Assembly: GCF_000472785.1 (NCBI RefSeq)
Contig: NZ_AXAL01000001.1
Coordinates: 519,160 to 583,159, forward strand
From: Mesorhizobium loti CJ3sym
GTDB taxonomy: Bacteria; Pseudomonadota; Alphaproteobacteria; Rhizobiales; Rhizobiaceae
Length of the DNA stretch: 64,000 nucleotides
Direction of reading: 5' to 3'
Shown: in pieces, positions 48,811 to 57,790 of the stretch
How positions within the stretch are numbered: the first letter of the stretch is position 1
How the letters are laid out: the number at the start of each line of letters is the position of its first letter
Notes under the pieces: generated by a model
What the model saw: the letters and a program-made list of their open reading frames with translations, nothing else
What the model was told of the DNA's origin: nothing
The model's database searches: none
Program-made: the position numbers and the translations under genes

Positions 48811-49832
48811 CTTTTCAGCTTGCGCTGCCGCCAGGCATCCAACGTCTCGTCGATGATGCGTTCGGGAACGTGGTCGAGCTCGAAAACCGTATCGATTTCC
48901 AACACATCGAGCCGGTCCAGAAAGTCCTGTGAGGCGCCATGGCGCAACCGGGCGGCGTCCTTGGCCGTGGTAATGAGGCCGAGACCTTCGGTGCGCGCTG
49001 TAGTCGCCAGTTCGGCGAGCTCATCCTCGGCGTAGAAATGGTGGTCCGGAAAGGGCTTTGAGAAAACCACCTCGCCGCCGGCCGCGCGCACTGTGTCGAA
49101 GAATTTGTCGGGATGGCCGATGCCGGCGAAGGCGAGGAACCGCTTTCCGGCAAGCCCGGCCTTGCTGCTTGGCTCTGTGTGGGCCTCGAAGATCGGACGG
49201 CCGGCACGCGCTGCCTGGCGCACCACCGCATCGGCGGCGGTGCCCTCTCCCATCTTCAACAACCCGCTGGTGAAAACCAGCTGGTCGACGATTTTGGCCC
49301 TGAGCGGGCCGCCTGGAATGACGCGGCCATTGCCGATCCCGTAGCGGGCATCGACGACCACCAGCGCGTAATCGATATGGATGCGAGCGCTCTGAAAGCC
49401 ATCATCCATGATCAAAAAATCGCAGCCGTGTTTCTCCAGCAGCAGCCGGGCGCCGGCGGCGCGGTTCGGCGTCACCGCGACCGGCGCGTGTTCGGCCAGC
49501 AGCAGCGGCTCGTCGCCGACATGCCTGGCGCTGTCGTGGTGAGAATCGACAACATGCGGCTCGGCGAAGGAGCCGCCATGGCCTCGCGACAGAAAACCGG
49601 GTTTCAGCTGCCTACGCTTGGCCTGTTGCGCGAGCGCAATGGCGACCGGCGTCTTGCCGGTGCCGCCGACGGTAAAGTTGCCGACGCACAGGACCGGCGC
49701 TTCGATCTTCTCACGCCGGGCCCGCCGCATGCCTCGGCTGGCAACGATCGCATAGACGGCCGACAGCGGCGACAGCGCCAGGACCTTCCAGTCCGGCTCT
49801 TCCCACCAGAATGGTGGTGCTTCAGAGGCCAC
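48807..49832 (-). CDS. lpxK: Tetraacyldisaccharide 4'-kinase
   Basis: 341 residues. It phosphorylates the lipid A disaccharide at the 4' position at the inner membrane. Walker A-type GNFTVGGTGKTPV (about 52-64), FLIMDDGFQ and FAGIGHPDKFF are family signatures, and a membrane-associated helix begins near residue 15. It starts with GTG 49832, one base after the waaA stop, so it is translationally coupled. Last gene of the lipid A/Kdo operon. Confidence 0.95.
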   Translation of the reverse strand: MASEAPPFWWEEPDWKVLALSPLSAVYAIVASRGMRRARREKIEAPVLCVGNFTVGGTGKTPVAIALAQQAKRRQLKPGFLSRGHGGSFAEPHVVDSHHDSARHVGDEPLLLAEHAPVAVTPNRAAGARLLLEKHGCDFLIMDDGFQSARIHIDYALVVVDARYGIGNGRVIPGGPLRAKIVDQLVFTSGLLKMGEGTAADAVVRQAARAGRPIFEAHTEPSSKAGLAGKRFLAFAGIGHPDKFFDTVRAAGGEVVFSKPFPDHHFYAEDELAELATTARTEGLGLITTAKDAARLRHGASQDFLDRLDVLEIDTVFELDHVPERIIDETLDAWRQRKLKS

Positions 49833-49833
49833 G

Positions 49834-51150
49834 TTAGCGCCCGTTGGCGCCCTTCAGGCGCGACTTGACGACCAGCGGCTGGATATAGGGTTCGAGCGAT
49901 TTCAGCGTGCGCGCCAAGGCGCCGCGCATCTCATCGACGGTCGCAATCCCCGCCGCCATCATCTCGTGGCGCGCCACTTCGTTGGTCAAAAGGAAGTTGA
50001 CGGCGCCGGCCAGCATGTCGCGATCGCGCACCAGCTTGGCACCGCCGCTGTCGATCAGGCGCTGATAGGCTTCGCGAAAATTCTGCACATTGCGCCCGGC
50101 CAGAACCGCGGTGTCAAGCATGGCCGGCTCGAGCGGATTCTGGCCGCCCTCCGAGGTCAGCGAGCGGCCGACGAAGGCGATTTCGGTCAGCCGGAGATAA
50201 AGCCCCATCTCGCCGATGGTATCGCCGAGCAGGATATCGGTGTCGGCGGTGATCCTGTCACCTTTGCTGCGCCGCGCGACCTTCAGGCCCATGCCGGAAA
50301 TCTGCGCGGCAAGCGCCTCGGCCCGATCGGGGTGGCGCGGAACGACGATCGTCAGCAGGCCGTGGTGACGCTTGTGCAGCGTCGCGTGGACTTCTGCCGC
50401 GACCACTTCCTCGCCATCATGGGTCGAGATCGCCGCCCAGGTCGGGCGGTCGCCAATCTGCCGCCGCAGCGTTGCCAATGCTCTTTCGTCGACCGGCGGC
50501 GGATTGGTGTCGACCTTGAGGTTGCCCGACACCGTGACCGGCCGGGCGCCGAGCGCGCGAAAACGCTCACCATCGACATCGGACTGGGCAACGACATGAG
50601 CGAGGTTCTCGAACAGCGCCTCGGCGATGTTGGCCCGCTTTTTCCACGAGCTGAACGAGCGGTCGGAAAGCCTGCCATTGACCAGCACCTGCGGCACATG
50701 GCGCGCGCCAAGCTCCAGGATGGTCATCGGCCAGATCTCGGATTCGGCGATGATCGCCAGGTCCGGCCGCCAGTGATCGAGGAACCGGCTCACCGCCGGT
50801 TTCAGATCGAGCGGCACATATTGGTGGATGATGCGGTCGCCGAGCCGCTCGTCGGCAACCTGGGCCGATGTCACCGTGCCGGTCGTCAGCACGATGTTGA
50901 CGCCATAGTCGAGAATGCTTTCGACCAGCGGCACGACGGCTATGGTCTCGCCGACGCTCGCGGCATGGATCCAGATCACCGGTCCTTCGGGACGCGGGCG
51001 GCCGGCGACGCCGTAGCGCTCGCGGCGGCGGTTGCGGTCCTCCTTGCCGCGCGAGGTGCGCCAGGCGACATAGGGCCCGACCAGCGGATAGGCGGCGGCA
51101 CCCGCGAAACGGTATGCCGAAAGCATGGCGCGCGCCCAGAGACCGCTCAT
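49834..51150 (-). CDS. waaA: 3-deoxy-D-manno-octulosonic acid transferase
   Basis: 438 residues of GT30. It adds Kdo to the lipid A precursor. N-terminal membrane segment, then HAASVGETIAVVPL (catalytic Glu, about 63-76), AESEIWP, and SEGGQNPLEPA near 314-324. Its start overlaps the end of the acyltransferase gene by 4 bp, and lpxK follows directly. Confidence 0.95.
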   Translation of the reverse strand: MSGLWARAMLSAYRFAGAAAYPLVGPYVAWRTSRGKEDRNRRRERYGVAGRPRPEGPVIWIHAASVGETIAVVPLVESILDYGVNIVLTTGTVTSAQVADERLGDRIIHQYVPLDLKPAVSRFLDHWRPDLAIIAESEIWPMTILELGARHVPQVLVNGRLSDRSFSSWKKRANIAEALFENLAHVVAQSDVDGERFRALGARPVTVSGNLKVDTNPPPVDERALATLRRQIGDRPTWAAISTHDGEEVVAAEVHATLHKRHHGLLTIVVPRHPDRAEALAAQISGMGLKVARRSKGDRITADTDILLGDTIGEMGLYLRLTEIAFVGRSLTSEGGQNPLEPAMLDTAVLAGRNVQNFREAYQRLIDSGGAKLVRDRDMLAGAVNFLLTNEVARHEMMAAGIATVDEMRGALARTLKSLEPYIQPLVVKSRLKGANGR

Positions 51151-51938
51151 CGCCGACCATCCACGAGACGGTAGGCCTCGGTCGTCGCGGCATTGAGCGC
51201 GGTGGTGATTTCCTGGCGCTTGCGCTCCATTTCGGCTTCATCGGCGTCTGCTGCGACGAAGATCGGCGTGCCGATGGTCACGGCGGAACGGCCGAACGGC
51301 AGGTTGATGGTGGTCTTGTCCCAGCTCTTTTCCAGAACCTTGCGGCGACTGGTGGCGATGGCGACAGGCAGCAGCGGCCGGCCCGAGAGACGCGCCAGGA
51401 GAACGATACCGAGCCCCGCGTCGCGCGGCGTGCCGTGCGGAATGTCTGCAATCATGGCGACGTTCTTGCCAGCAGTGAGCGCCTTTTTGAGGGCGATAAG
51501 GGCCTTGGCCCCACCCTTGTCGAGATGCCTGGCATTGTCACGCCCGCCCGAACCGCGCACCGCCTCGATGCCGAATTTTTCCAGCATCAGCGCGTTGAGC
51601 TCGGCATCGGCGCTGCGCGACACCATAGCGACCAGCGGTTTGCGCTTGGGGTAATAGGCCGGCGTTAGCAGGTGCTGGCCATGCCAAAGCGCGATGATGC
51701 CGGGTTCGAACTCCGAATACCCCCCGCCCGAAAAGCGTGCCGATCCGGCGACCAGCGGGCTGGTCAGGCGAACCAGTCGCACGAATTGCGCAAGCAGGCT
51801 GGCAATGGCGTTCTTGACGAATCGCGACTGGGCGAGCGGTTCGCGGACCTTGCGCCAGAACGCCTTGGTCGTGCGGCTGCCGCCCCTGCCCGTCGGCGCG
51901 GCATCGCTGGCTGGCTCTTTCGCCAGGTCATGCTCCAT
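51147..51938 (-). CDS. Lysophospholipid acyltransferase-like protein (DUF374)
   Basis: 263 residues from ATG 51938; an upstream open frame lacks homology. DUF374 domain with an HxxxxD-like start in IIALWHGQHLLTPAYY and VAMVSRSADAELNA, followed by MIADIPHGTPRDA. It is encoded beside waaA in many alphaproteobacteria and is probably an acyltransferase for lipid A or phospholipid; the substrate is not established. Fourth gene of the operon, overlapping waaA by 4 bp. Confidence 0.88.
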   Translation of the reverse strand: MEHDLAKEPASDAAPTGRGGSRTTKAFWRKVREPLAQSRFVKNAIASLLAQFVRLVRLTSPLVAGSARFSGGGYSEFEPGIIALWHGQHLLTPAYYPKRKPLVAMVSRSADAELNALMLEKFGIEAVRGSGGRDNARHLDKGGAKALIALKKALTAGKNVAMIADIPHGTPRDAGLGIVLLARLSGRPLLPVAIATSRRKVLEKSWDKTTINLPFGRSAVTIGTPIFVAADADEAEMERKRQEITTALNAATTEAYRLVDGRR

Positions 51939-51943
51939 CGAAG

Positions 51944-52189
51944 TCAACCGGCGGCCTTGCTGTCGGGATCCAGCAGGCGGTGCAGATGAACGACGAAGTA
52001 ACGCATATGGGCATTGTCCACGCTGGCTTGCGCCTTGGCTTTCCACGCGGTGTGCGCGGATTGATAGTCCGGATAAACCCCGACAATGTCGAGCGCGTCG
52101 AGGTCTCGGAACTCGGTACCGCCCAGTTTCTTCAATTCGCCGCCGAACACCAGGTGCAAAAGCTGTTTCTTCCCGTCTTCCGCGGTCAT
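51944..52189 (-). CDS. DUF4170 family protein
   Basis: 81 residues, a small alphaproteobacterial family (LLHLVFGGELKKLGGTEFRDL; YPDYQSAHTAWKAKAQ; MRYFVVHLHRLLDP). AGGA lies 6 nt before ATG 52189. Found repeatedly in lipid A/Kdo operons like this one, 5 bp before the acyltransferase. Function unknown. Confidence 0.85.
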   Translation of the reverse strand: MTAEDGKKQLLHLVFGGELKKLGGTEFRDLDALDIVGVYPDYQSAHTAWKAKAQASVDNAHMRYFVVHLHRLLDPDSKAAG

Positions 52190-52198
52190 GTCGGTCCT

Positions 52199-52211
52199 TC
52201 ACATATTGTGA
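52199..52211. promoter_or_regulatory. 13-bp palindrome upstream of the DUF4170 gene
   Basis: TCACA-TAT-TGTGA, perfect 5-bp arms, 10 bp upstream of the DUF4170 start in the 76-bp gap after the inositol-phosphatase gene. It may mark an internal promoter of the operon; the binding protein is unknown. Confidence 0.3.
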
Positions 52212-52265
52212 GTTTGTGACAGGTCTAGACCAAAGCTGCCGACTTTGGAACCTTCGAAAACGCTT

Positions 52266-53069
52266 TCACGCATCCAGCCCGGCGATGACATCGACGAGCA
52301 CCGCCAGCAATTCACCGCTGCCGGCGGCGAGCGCGCCGTGGCGGGTCACCTCGCCGGCATAGAGCGGCGCGCGGCCATGCGGGTCGAGCAACTGGCCGCC
52401 GGCCTCGCGCAGGATCAGATCGGCGGCGGCGACATCCCAGTCATGGGCGTTCGGCTTGACGAAGGTGGCATCGAGCGTGCCATTGGCGATCATCGCCAGC
52501 CGGTAGGCCAACGAGGGGCTGTAGGGCGCCCGTGTCAGCCGCTCCTGCCAGCCGGCCGGCATCAGGTCGATCAACTGCTTCAACCCGGAAATCTCGGCCT
52601 TGTCGCCAAGCGAGCGCACCGCGATGCGCTTGCCGTTGCGGAATGCGCCCTGGCCTGGCAGCGCCCAGTAGGTTTCGTCCATCGCCGGGCATTCGAGCAC
52701 GCCGGCGAGCGTGCGGCCATGCTCGACCACGGCAACGCTGACGCACCAGGTGCGCTGTCCCTCAAGGAAGCCGCGCGTGCCGTCGATCGGATCGACGACG
52801 AAGGTGCGGCGTGCCGAAAGCCGGGCCGGGTCGTCGACCGTCTCTTCCGACAGCCAGCCATAGTCCGGCCGCGCCGCCAGCAGCGTGCGGCGCAGATAGG
52901 CATCCGCCGCATGATCGGCTTCGCTGACCGGCGAGGTGCCGCCCTTCATCCAGACCTGCGGGCTATTGCCGAAGTAGCGCATGGCGATGAGACCCGCCTC
53001 GCGGGCGGCATCGCGCAGCAGCGGCAGATCATCGGCTACACCGGCAGTGGTCGGATCATGCTCCGGCAA
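52266..53069 (-). CDS. Inositol monophosphatase family protein (CysQ-like)
   Basis: 267 residues. Mg-site motifs are intact: WLSEET (about 73-78), VVDPIDGTRGFLEG (about 91-104) and the C-terminal AHDWDVAAADLILREAGG. It resembles 3'(2'),5'-bisphosphate nucleotidase CysQ and inositol monophosphatases; the substrate cannot be fixed by eye. The only start is TTG 53069, since a stop lies two codons upstream; it overlaps the 3' end of pmbA by 14 bp. Confidence 0.88.
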   Translation of the reverse strand: MPEHDPTTAGVADDLPLLRDAAREAGLIAMRYFGNSPQVWMKGGTSPVSEADHAADAYLRRTLLAARPDYGWLSEETVDDPARLSARRTFVVDPIDGTRGFLEGQRTWCVSVAVVEHGRTLAGVLECPAMDETYWALPGQGAFRNGKRIAVRSLGDKAEISGLKQLIDLMPAGWQERLTRAPYSPSLAYRLAMIANGTLDATFVKPNAHDWDVAAADLILREAGGQLLDPHGRAPLYAGEVTRHGALAAGSGELLAVLVDVIAGLDA

Positions 53070-54399
53070 GGGTCATGCCTTCGATCAGGAGCGTGGGTGA
53101 GGCCGTGCCGAAATTGCGGTCGAGGTCATCAGCCGGCACCATGGTAAGGAACATTGTCTTCAAGTTCGAAGCGATGGTGACTTCGGCGACCGGATAGGCC
53201 AGTTCGCCATTCTCGATCCAGAAGCCGGAAGCGCCGCGGCTGTATTCGCCGGTGATCATGTCGACACCCTGGCCGAACACTTCGGTGACATAGAAGCCGG
53301 TCTTGAGCGATTTGATCATGTCCTGCGGCGAGCGTTCGCCCGGCTCGATGGCAAGATTGGTGGAAGACGGCGAGACGGAGGAGCCGCCGCGCGCGCCGCG
53401 CCCGTTGGTGATCAATCCCAGTTCCCGCGCCGCCGAGGTCGACAGGAACCAGTGGTTGAGCACGCCCTTTTCGACCATGAGAAGCTTTTCGCCTTCAATG
53501 CCTTCGCCATCGAACGGACGCGAGGCCTGGCCGCGCGGCCGGAGCGGCTCGTCGGTGACCGTGATCGCGGATGCGGCCACCTGCTTGCCCATCATGTCGC
53601 GCAGGAACGAGGTCTTGCGCGCGACGGACGCGCCGTTGATGGCACCGGCGAGATGACCCGCGATGCCGCGCGCGACACGCGGATCGAACACCACGTCGAC
53701 CGGCCCGGTTGCCGCCTTGCGCGCGCCGATGCGGCGCACGGCGCGTTCGCCGGCCTTGCGGCCGATATCTTCTGCTGCATCGAGATCGGCAAAGTGTTGG
53801 TGCGATGAGTATTCATAGTCGCGCTCCATGCCGGTGCCTTCACCGGCAATGACGCTGGCGGAGCGCGAAAAGCGCGAGGCGACATAATGGCCGAGAAAGC
53901 CGTGCGAGGTGGCCAGCACCAGCCCGCCCAGTCCGGCGCTGGCACCACTGCCGGCCGAATTCGTCACGCCCTTGACGGCAAGGGCGGCGGCTTCCGCCGC
54001 GAGTGCGGCTTCCTTCAGCTGGTCGGCGGAGACTTCCGTGGCGTCGAACAGGTCGAGATCGCGCGTCTGCTTTGCCAGCAGCGCCGGATCGGCAAGGCCC
54101 TGATAGGGATCCTGCGGCGACACTTTCGCCATCGCCACGGCGCGTTCGGCCAGTGCAGTCGGGTCGGATGCGGCGGTCGCCGAGACGCTCGCCACCCTCT
54201 GGCCGACGAAGACGCGCAGCGAAACATCCTCGGCCTCCGACGATTCGGTGGCCTCGACCTTGCCGAGCCGCACCGACACGCCGGTGGAGCGGCCGCGCAC
54301 GGCGACCGCGTCGGCGGCATCCGCGCCAGCCTTTTTGGCGGCCTCGACCAGCGCTGCGACGCGGTCGGTCAGTTTTGCTGCTTCTGATGTATCGGCCAT
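53056..54399 (-). CDS. pmbA: TldD/PmbA family metallopeptidase
   Basis: 447 residues from ATG 54399. PmbA (TldE) is the partner of TldD in a zinc protease that processes modified peptides and degrades the CcdA antitoxin in E. coli. PmbA itself lacks the HExxxH of TldD; none is seen here. Conserved segments: DPRVARGIAGHLAGAINGAS (about 230-249) and GRGARGGSSVSPSSTNLAIEPG. First gene of the run leading into the lipid A operon. TldD is not in the window. Confidence 0.9.
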   Translation of the reverse strand: MADTSEAAKLTDRVAALVEAAKKAGADAADAVAVRGRSTGVSVRLGKVEATESSEAEDVSLRVFVGQRVASVSATAASDPTALAERAVAMAKVSPQDPYQGLADPALLAKQTRDLDLFDATEVSADQLKEAALAAEAAALAVKGVTNSAGSGASAGLGGLVLATSHGFLGHYVASRFSRSASVIAGEGTGMERDYEYSSHQHFADLDAAEDIGRKAGERAVRRIGARKAATGPVDVVFDPRVARGIAGHLAGAINGASVARKTSFLRDMMGKQVAASAITVTDEPLRPRGQASRPFDGEGIEGEKLLMVEKGVLNHWFLSTSAARELGLITNGRGARGGSSVSPSSTNLAIEPGERSPQDMIKSLKTGFYVTEVFGQGVDMITGEYSRGASGFWIENGELAYPVAEVTIASNLKTMFLTMVPADDLDRNFGTASPTLLIEGMTLAGA

Positions 54400-54565
54400 G
54401 CCTGTAATCCTGCTGTTGCGGCCAGCGTCCGGCCGCTGCCCACCCATCTATTGTTCCGGTCCGGCTTGTGCAATGGCATAGGCTTCAATCAAAATGCATC
54501 GGTACATGGTTCCCATCGCGAACCCTGTGACGCAAAACCAGTCCGCAGCCTGCACGGAGCATTCG

Positions 54566-54982
54566 ATGACGCCCTTCCATCTCGCCTTCCCGGTCCGTGA
54601 TCTCGATGAAACCCGAACTTTCTATGGCGAAGTGCTGGGCTGCGCGATCGGCCGCTCGTCGGCGACCTGGGTCGATTTCGACCTTTTCGGCCACCAGATG
54701 TCGGCGCATCTGCGGCCGCAGGCAGCTAAAGCCGCCAGCGACGGCAAGGTCGACGGCATTTTGGTGCCGATCCCGCATTTCGGCGCCGTGCTGTTGATGG
54801 AAGAGTGGCAGCGCCTGGCGACGCGGCTGGAAGCGCGCGACGACATAGACTGGCTGGAACGGCCAATGGTGCGCTTCAAGGGCGAGCCCGGCGAACAGGC
54901 GACGCTGTTCATCCGCGATCCCTCAGGCAACGCCCTGGAATTCAAAGGCTTTAGCTCGCTGGAACAGATTTTCGCGCATTGA
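54566..54982 (+). CDS. VOC family (glyoxalase-like) protein
   Basis: 138 residues from ATG 54566, set by GGAG 6 nt upstream. A single VOC fold with FHLAFPVRDLDETRTFYGEVLG at the start, a candidate metal ligand His in HLAF and Glu in SGNALEFKGF near the end. Metal-dependent isomerase or dioxygenase chemistry is possible. Stands alone between pmbA and epmA. Confidence 0.88.
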   Translation: MTPFHLAFPVRDLDETRTFYGEVLGCAIGRSSATWVDFDLFGHQMSAHLRPQAAKAASDGKVDGILVPIPHFGAVLLMEEWQRLATRLEARDDIDWLERPMVRFKGEPGEQATLFIRDPSGNALEFKGFSSLEQIFAH

Positions 54983-55010
54983 GGTCGGCGCGTGGTGACG
55001 CGCCCGGAGC

Positions 55011-56057
55011 TCAGGACTCAGCGACCGGCGTCCAGATGACATCCTCGATCTTTTGCGCGCCGGTCGCCAGCATGACCAGCCGATCGAAGCCGAGCGCGAT
55101 GCCGCTGGCCTGCGGCATGATGGCAAGGGCGGCGAGAAAATCCTCGTCGAGCGGGTAGCGCTCTCCATAGATGCGCTGTTTCTCGTCCATCTCAAGGATG
55201 AAGCGCCGGCGCTGTTCCTCGGCATCGGTCAGTTCGCCAAAGCCGTTGGCGAGTTCGACACCGCAGCAATAGAGCTCGAAGCGCTCGGCAACGCGGGCAT
55301 CCCTGGGGCTCGGCCGGGCAAGTGCCGCCTCTGCGACGGGATATTCGCACAGGATGGTCGAGCGCCCGATGCCCAGATAGGGTTCGATCTTTTCCACCAT
55401 CACCCGGCTGAACAGGTCGGCCCAACTGTCGTCGGGCGCCGTGCGCAGGCCGGCCTTGGTCAAGGCGGCGTGGAGCGCATCCCGGTCGGTGTTGCCATCG
55501 GCGGCGACCGTGGCCAGGAGATCGATGCCGGCATGGCGGATGAAAGCATCCGCCACCGTCAGCCGTTCCGGTTCAGCGAACGGATCGCAGTCGCGGCCCC
55601 GGAAGGAAAAGCGCGCGGCCCCTGCCCTTGTCGCTGCCAGCGCCAGCAGATCGGCGCAATCGCGCATCAGGCTCTCATAGGTCTCGCCCACCCGGTACCA
55701 TTCGAGCATGGTGAATTCGGGATGATGCAACGGGCCGCGCTCGCGGTTGCGATAGACCGGACCCAGGCTGAAAATACGCTCCTCGCCGGCGGCAAGCAGC
55801 TTCTTGCAGGCGAATTCCGGCGAGGTGTGGAGATAAAGCGGCGACCGCGCGCCATCCGGCCCGACCACTTCCGTGGCGAAGGCCGCCAGATGCGCCTCAT
55901 TGCCGGGCGAGGTCTGCAGGGCCGCCGTTTCCACCTCGATGAAATCCTGGGCCGCGAACCAGTCGCGCAAGGCGGCGGTGAGGCTGTTACGCAGCATCAG
56001 GCGCGGGCGGCGATCGGCGTGGACATGCGGCGTCCACCAGGGCGAAGCGGTGGTCAT
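55011..56057 (-). CDS. epmA: EF-P-(R)-beta-lysine ligase
   Basis: 348 residues of the class II lysyl-tRNA synthetase-like EpmA (GenX/PoxA) family without the anticodon domain. Motif 2 has [21 protein letters not shown] (about 114-134); motif 3 has [15 protein letters not shown] near the C-terminus. It attaches (R)-beta-lysine to Lys34 of EF-P, which is encoded divergently 102 bp away. ATG 56057 begins the homology. Confidence 0.95.
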   Translation of the reverse strand: MTTASPWWTPHVHADRRPRLMLRNSLTAALRDWFAAQDFIEVETAALQTSPGNEAHLAAFATEVVGPDGARSPLYLHTSPEFACKKLLAAGEERIFSLGPVYRNRERGPLHHPEFTMLEWYRVGETYESLMRDCADLLALAATRAGAARFSFRGRDCDPFAEPERLTVADAFIRHAGIDLLATVAADGNTDRDALHAALTKAGLRTAPDDSWADLFSRVMVEKIEPYLGIGRSTILCEYPVAEAALARPSPRDARVAERFELYCCGVELANGFGELTDAEEQRRRFILEMDEKQRIYGERYPLDEDFLAALAIMPQASGIALGFDRLVMLATGAQKIEDVIWTPVAES

Positions 56058-56159
56058 GAGCGCTTGGGGGGCTGGCGGTTCGCGCCAAGATGCGCTAGGC
56101 CCCCATCCAGCGCCGCACAAGCCGGCAAATGCCCGTCAACTCTCGCAGGATTTAAAACC

Positions 56160-56729
56160 GTGGTGAAAGTCATCGCCAGTTCGCTCCGCAAAGGCAATGT
56201 CGTCGACAGGGACGGCAAGCTTTATGTGATCCTCTTTGCCGAAAACATCCACCCAGGCAAGGGCACGCCGGTGACGCAGCTCGACATGCGCCGCATCGGC
56301 GACGGGGTGAAGGTTTCGGAGCGCTACCGCACCACCGAACAGGTGGAGCGCGCCTATGTCGAGGAGCGCGAGCACACCTTCCTTTACGCCGACGGCGAAG
56401 GCTACCACTTCATGAATCCGGAAACCTACGACCAGGTGGCGGTGTCGGAAGCCGTTGTCGGCGACGCCGCGCCCTATCTGAAGGAAGGCATGCCGGTGCA
56501 GGTCTCGCAGTTCAACGGCATCGCCATCGCCTTGGTGCTGCCGCAGCGCGCCACCTTCGAAGTGGTCGAAACCGAGCCGACGACCAAGGGCCAGACGGCC
56601 TCGTCCTCCTACAAGCCCGCCGTGCTCTCCAACGGCGTGCGCACCACCGTGCCGCCGCACATCGCGCCGGGCACCCGCGTGGTGGTGATGACGGCCGACG
56701 GGGCTTACGTGGAGCGCGCGAAGGACTAG
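56160..56729 (+). CDS. efp: Elongation factor P
   Basis: 189 residues in the three-domain EF-P fold; it relieves ribosome stalling at polyproline. Starting at GTG 56160 (AGGA 9 nt upstream), the modified lysine in HPGKGTP falls exactly at Lys34, which supports this start over GTG 56163. The C-terminal [16 protein letters not shown] is conserved. A long open frame continues upstream across epmA but is antisense to it. It pairs with the divergent epmA. Confidence 0.97.
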   Translation: MVKVIASSLRKGNVVDRDGKLYVILFAENIHPGKGTPVTQLDMRRIGDGVKVSERYRTTEQVERAYVEEREHTFLYADGEGYHFMNPETYDQVAVSEAVVGDAAPYLKEGMPVQVSQFNGIAIALVLPQRATFEVVETEPTTKGQTASSSYKPAVLSNGVRTTVPPHIAPGTRVVVMTADGAYVERAKD

Positions 56730-56768
56730 GGCGAACCCTCAAAGTCTGCCAATGCGGAGTTGAAAACC

Positions 56769-57665
56769 TCACTGTTTGAAACAGTGCTCGCGGTGCCATT
56801 GCAAGAAATGAGGGTGGGGGCGTTCGAGCTGTCGGCGAGGCGGAATCGCGTGGCGAGACTTGTTTATGAACCCCTGCACACTATCGGGATCATTGACCTG
56901 TCTTGAGATCAGGATTTCCAGATCGTCGGATAGGCTGATCAATCCGCGATCGAACATCCAATGCGCCGTACCTGACAGTGCGAGCCCATTGTTGACGATA
57001 TCGGGCCCATTCGCTTCGACGGGTCGAATATGTGCCGCGGCAACTTCCGCTCGACCGCCGCCATTTATCAACTTTAACCCCGTGATCGCACAACGCTCGT
57101 CGTAGGCCCGTAAGACGACGCGACGGAAAATGCGGTCGCGTACGATTCGTGATCCTATGTAACTTATGCGGTAGCGGCTCTGCTCGAATTCGAATGGTGC
57201 CTGCCCGTCCTGGAAACCGGATGTGCTGTCCTCATCAACGCGCGGCAGCAACAACTCATTGGCGCCCAGACCGAGATCGACAATACGATTGAAATCCGCT
57301 GGACTGATAGGTCGGACGGCCGATTGGGCGTGACCGGAAAGCCGACGTTGGTCATTCAGCAAGCCTTGTTCGACGTAGCCCTCAGGTCCGTTGAATGGAA
57401 CAGGATTGGCGAAATCGAGATAGGTCCCGGCCTCTATCAGAGCGAGGTACATATCAGACGCTGCGGGATCTTGAATAATCTGTTGGACTTTCGCGACAGC
57501 ATAGTAGCCACGCGTATCCTTTATCTTGCTGGGCTCATAATAGATGATCCAGCCGCCGACGCAGGCTTCAACGCGGCGCAGATACGGACGGGGAAACTGG
57601 TACTGCTCAGCGGGCCGGTCATTATAGATCGAGTCTGAGCGGTGGATGAAGACCCCAAATCCCAT
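56769..57665 (-). CDS. HNH endonuclease, COG3440-type predicted restriction enzyme
   Basis: 298 residues. The C-terminal HNH domain (about 185-255) has CAITGLKL, AAHIRPVEANGPDIVNNGLAL and HWMFDRGLISL, all catalytic positions present. The N-terminal half (GGWIIYYEPSKIKDTRGYYAVAKV, YLDFANPVPF) has no family I can name; its position and aromatic-rich character suggest a PUA/EVE-like reader of modified bases. Sampled lines are about 48 percent GC, clearly below the neighbours. No methyltransferase is nearby, so a type IV-like enzyme cutting modified DNA is the best guess. Its stop codon lies in a 17-bp palindrome (56770-56786). Confidence 0.82.
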   Translation of the reverse strand: MGFGVFIHRSDSIYNDRPAEQYQFPRPYLRRVEACVGGWIIYYEPSKIKDTRGYYAVAKVQQIIQDPAASDMYLALIEAGTYLDFANPVPFNGPEGYVEQGLLNDQRRLSGHAQSAVRPISPADFNRIVDLGLGANELLLPRVDEDSTSGFQDGQAPFEFEQSRYRISYIGSRIVRDRIFRRVVLRAYDERCAITGLKLINGGGRAEVAAAHIRPVEANGPDIVNNGLALSGTAHWMFDRGLISLSDDLEILISRQVNDPDSVQGFINKSRHAIPPRRQLERPHPHFLQWHREHCFKQ

Positions 57666-57779
57666 GATATTTCTGCATTATGCTTGTTCGGAGGCCCGTA
57701 TCCCTGGCCTGATAGCAAAGCCGATGTCGAGCACTTAGTCCAGATCGCAGAAAATCTTCTCCAGCGTATAGGCGATTGA
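57642..57779 (+). CDS. Possible 45-residue ORF or gene remnant
   Basis: A GTG-initiated frame opens head-to-head with the HNH gene (24-bp overlap) and ends just before the patatin gene. Its product (for example LFGGPYPWPDSKADVEHLVQ) looks protein-like, but there is no strong Shine-Dalgarno. It may be the tail of a gene lost when the HNH gene arrived. Low support. Confidence 0.2.
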   Translation: MDEDPKSHDISALCLFGGPYPWPDSKADVEHLVQIAENLLQRIGD

Positions 57780-57790
57780 AGCCGCGCCCC

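Noticed and set aside
55053..56159. Long N-terminal extension of the efp frame
   Set aside because: It is antisense to epmA; EF-P homology and the Lys34 numbering begin at GTG 56160.
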